Shown here: positions 62,259-64,000 of the stretch, piece by piece
Position numbering within the stretch: position 1 is the stretch's first letter
How the letters are laid out: every line of letters starts with the position of its first letter
DNA from: Lachnoanaerobaculum sp. OBRC5-5
GTDB lineage: Bacteria; Bacillota; Clostridia; Lachnospirales; Lachnospiraceae
Assembly: GCF_000296385.1 (NCBI RefSeq)
Contig: NZ_JH815185.1
Location: 1,550,391-1,614,390 of the forward strand
DNA length: 64,000 nucleotides
Direction: 5' to 3'
Notes under the pieces: generated by a model
Database searches by the model: none
What the model was told of the DNA's origin: nothing
What the model saw: only the letters and a program-made list of their open reading frames with translations
Position numbers and translations under genes: made by a program

Positions 62259-62687
62259 TTATGCAACAGCAAAACTTGACAAATCAAACAGACTGCCTAG
62301 AGATGTTCCAAAATCTGTAGGCCTCATAGCTTCCGCTATCTTACTTAGTGTATTATCAAACAGTTCACGATCTTTAAAAATATGGAAAAGCTTTGCTGTA
62401 TTTCTTGCATCATCTACACCAAGACACCGGTTTGAAAACATCTTTATTGCCTCGTCAAATTTAGGTGCATTTATAACCATATCGTAGGTAATTCCTGTCA
62501 GGTCCCTCACTATTGATGTAATTCTTGTATTGTACTCAGGTTTTACATAGGTTCTGAATGATGATATCTCCTAAAAGTTTTCATCCAACATTATAGCACC
62601 TATTTCAATAGTCTCCATAGTACATCCAAGATTTCTATACTCTTTTACAACTTTGTTCATTTCCAAATCAACTACGATATGCTTCAT
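62259..62687 (-). pseudogene. Broken DnaQ-like (DEDD) 3'-5' exonuclease
   Basis: The frame starts at ATG 62687 after GGAGG, reads MKHIVVDLEMN (with the first DxE exonuclease motif) and continues with EIGAIMLDENF, then meets an in-frame TAG at 62571-62573 (codon 39). The same frame goes on with EISSFRTYVKPEYN and ITSIVRDLTGITYDMV, all typical for KapD-like exonucleases. Soon after, the sequence jumps from the end of motif II to LGVDDARNTAKL (the last motif), so about 70-90 residues of the middle are missing. Two separate lesions make this a clear pseudogene. Confidence 0.85.
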
Positions 62688-62811
62688 AACAGCCTCCCAA
62701 ATATTTTATACTTATATAATATATAAAATGCTGTACTATAAAAATGCCTTGTAAAGGTGAGCTTAATGTTTTAACCGATACTTATAATACTATATTTATA
62801 ATGTTTGAACA

Positions 62812-62843
62812 AGAAAATAAGGCATATGGTCTAACCATACGCC
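62812..62843 (-). terminator. Terminator after the OmpA-domain gene
   Basis: GGCGTATGG pairs with CCATATGCC (one mismatch) across TTAGA on the minus strand and is followed by TTATTTT. It ends the OmpA-domain gene a few bases after its stop. Confidence 0.7.
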
Positions 62844-62850
62844 TCAAACT

Positions 62851-64000
62851 TTACAGTACCGGAATAATAATTTCTACACGTCGATTCAACTGTTTTCCTT
62901 CAGCTGTCTCATTTGTTGCCACCGGTCTGCTTTCTCCATATCCGTTTGTAGTAATATTGGCAGTAACACCTGCAGATTGTAAGTAGCTCTTTACAGAATT
63001 TGCACGATTCTCTGACAGTGTCTGGTTATGTGCATCATCCGCATCGGAGTCGGTATGTCCGTCTATTTCAAAATCGGTTATATTTGACTCTATTAAAATC
63101 TTTGCAAGATTATTTAGAGTTTCCTCCGCATCAGGTCTGATATTATATTTGTCAACATCAAACAATACTCCTGAATCCAGAGTTATCATTATACTGTTTG
63201 CCTCTATTGCAGGCACTGCAGGAACCGCACTGAGTAAAGGCAGTTTATATGAGAAAACCAACGGCTTTGCATCAACTTCCTTCTCTTTACCCTTAAATGT
63301 AATAACAGCTTTTCCCTTACCGTCATTCTCTATTCCGAGACCTGTTTTCTTGTTCTTATAGCTTCCCGATCCGTTACCGTTTACTTCAATATCCATATTT
63401 TGATCTCTGTATATTACATACTGAGTATCTACAGATATACTTAAATTGGTTTCCGACTTGGTATACAAACCTGTTCCGTCTGCATCTACCATCAAATGTA
63501 TACCATATCTGTCATCTGAATAATTTCCGGATCCGTCTGCTTCCACTTGCAATGTAATTCCTTTATTAGAATCCAAGTATTGTCCCGATCCGTCGGTTTC
63601 TCTTTGTATAGTAATTCCTTTTTCACTGTCAATGTATTGTCCGGACCCGTCTCCCTCGGTCTGAACCGTAGTATTTCCGTCCGCATACTGTCCTGAACCG
63701 TTTTCACCCACCTGCACCGATGTTGTACCTCTTATAATCCGGTCATTTTCAACTTTAACAGGTGTTACTGTAATACCTGGCACTGATGAAAGGCTTTTTG
63801 TAGCGTCCATTTTTATTTTTGCATCAGCATTCTCATCTATACCAAGTGGAGGCAATACTACAACCGGAACCTCAGGAATCTCTCCAAGTGCATACCCCGG
63901 GACTTTTAATTCATCCTCATTCACCTTACTCTCAGCTTTTGTAGTCTCTGCAGTAGTTTCTTCCTTTGATGATTCAACTACAGCACTGCTGCTTTCTTTG
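62851..64000 (-). CDS. OmpA-family cell-envelope protein with repeated beta motifs (5' end off window)
   Basis: The coding frame continues past the window end: the GTG at 63924 is preceded in frame by a Ser/Glu/Thr-rich run, so the gene's start is outside. The visible part has a low-complexity linker, a region of five to seven repeats (about 20 residues; GDGSGQY.DS..GITIQ), and a C-terminal OmpA-like peptidoglycan-binding domain (LFDVDKYNIRPDAEETL, DGHTDSDADD, LSENRANSVKSYL, NRRVEI). It is probably a lipoprotein or secreted protein that binds the cell wall; the Ser/Thr/Glu linker supports outside location. Confidence 0.88.
   Translation of the reverse strand, partial: KESSSAVVESSKEETTAETTKAESKVNEDELKVPGYALGEIPEVPVVVLPPLGIDENADAKIKMDATKSLSSVPGITVTPVKVENDRIIRGTTSVQVGENGSGQYADGNTTVQTEGDGSGQYIDSEKGITIQRETDGSGQYLDSNKGITLQVEADGSGNYSDDRYGIHLMVDADGTGLYTKSETNLSISVDTQYVIYRDQNMDIEVNGNGSGSYKNKKTGLGIENDGKGKAVITFKGKEKEVDAKPLVFSYKLPLLSAVPAVPAIEANSIMITLDSGVLFDVDKYNIRPDAEETLNNLAKILIESNITDFEIDGHTDSDADDAHNQTLSENRANSVKSYLQSAGVTANITTNGYGESRPVATNETAEGKQLNRRVEIIIPVL

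Noticed and set aside
62571-62573. A frameshift as the cause of the broken exonuclease
   Set aside because: The sequence stays in the same frame on both sides of the TAG, so the lesion is a nonsense change (for example CAG to TAG), not a frameshift.

Overview
The window looks like chromosomal DNA from a low-GC anaerobic Firmicute, most likely a member of the Lachnospiraceae. This is inferred from the AT-rich base composition, strong GGAGG-type ribosome binding sites, a Pta-AckA acetate pathway, a T-box leader, CdaA/CdaR c-di-AMP genes and typical clostridial gene neighbours. I cannot name the genus. No rRNA, tRNA, insertion sequence or CRISPR array was found.

Left part (1-26.8 kb) is mostly housekeeping. 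It holds acetate kinase and phosphotransacetylase; a GntR-regulated kduI-kduD unit for unsaturated uronate breakdown with three copies of a CTTGnATACAAG operator; a YtrA-type regulator with an ABC exporter; the translational GTPase TypA; a class A penicillin-binding protein with a long Pro/Gly/Ser/Thr tail; and a three-gene ABC importer behind a tryptophan-type T-box. A long leftward operon then carries two membrane proteins of unknown function, cdaA, cdaR, HPr, PTS enzyme I, an O-antigen-polymerase-like protein and a MATE transporter.

Centre (26.8-54.9 kb) is a large leftward surface-polysaccharide locus. From right to left it has a GT2 and an MFS gene; a heptose-type kinase/epimerase/isomerase module; an acyltransferase; a Wzm/Wzt-type ABC exporter; two GT2 enzymes; an unusual 1129-residue GT2-GT2-coiled-coil-methyltransferase fusion; another acyltransferase; a GT-C enzyme; a second heptose-type module (kinase, GDP-mannose-dehydratase-like SDR, isomerase) interleaved with UDP-galactopyranose-mutase-like, GtrB-like, GtrA and cupin genes; and finally, after a terminator and a separate promoter, a Phd/YefM-like antitoxin followed by the CDP-sugar genes rfbF-rfbG-rfbH. 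Together they suggest a capsule or teichoic-acid-like polymer containing heptose and 3,6-dideoxy-type sugars, decorated by O-acylation and exported by an ABC transporter.

Right part (55-64 kb) has a DUF3368/UPF0175 toxin-antitoxin-like pair, a HAD phosphatase, and a tightly overlapping three-gene operon encoding a TerB-N/TerB-C protein, a BrxD-like (DUF2791) ATPase and an Lhr-like (BrxHI-like) helicase. This trio lacks the PglX methylase and PglZ of BREX and is the best candidate here for a little-described defence or DNA-processing system. Upstream of it lie a strong hairpin terminator, a broken DnaQ-type exonuclease gene and the 3' part of an OmpA-domain surface protein that runs off the window.
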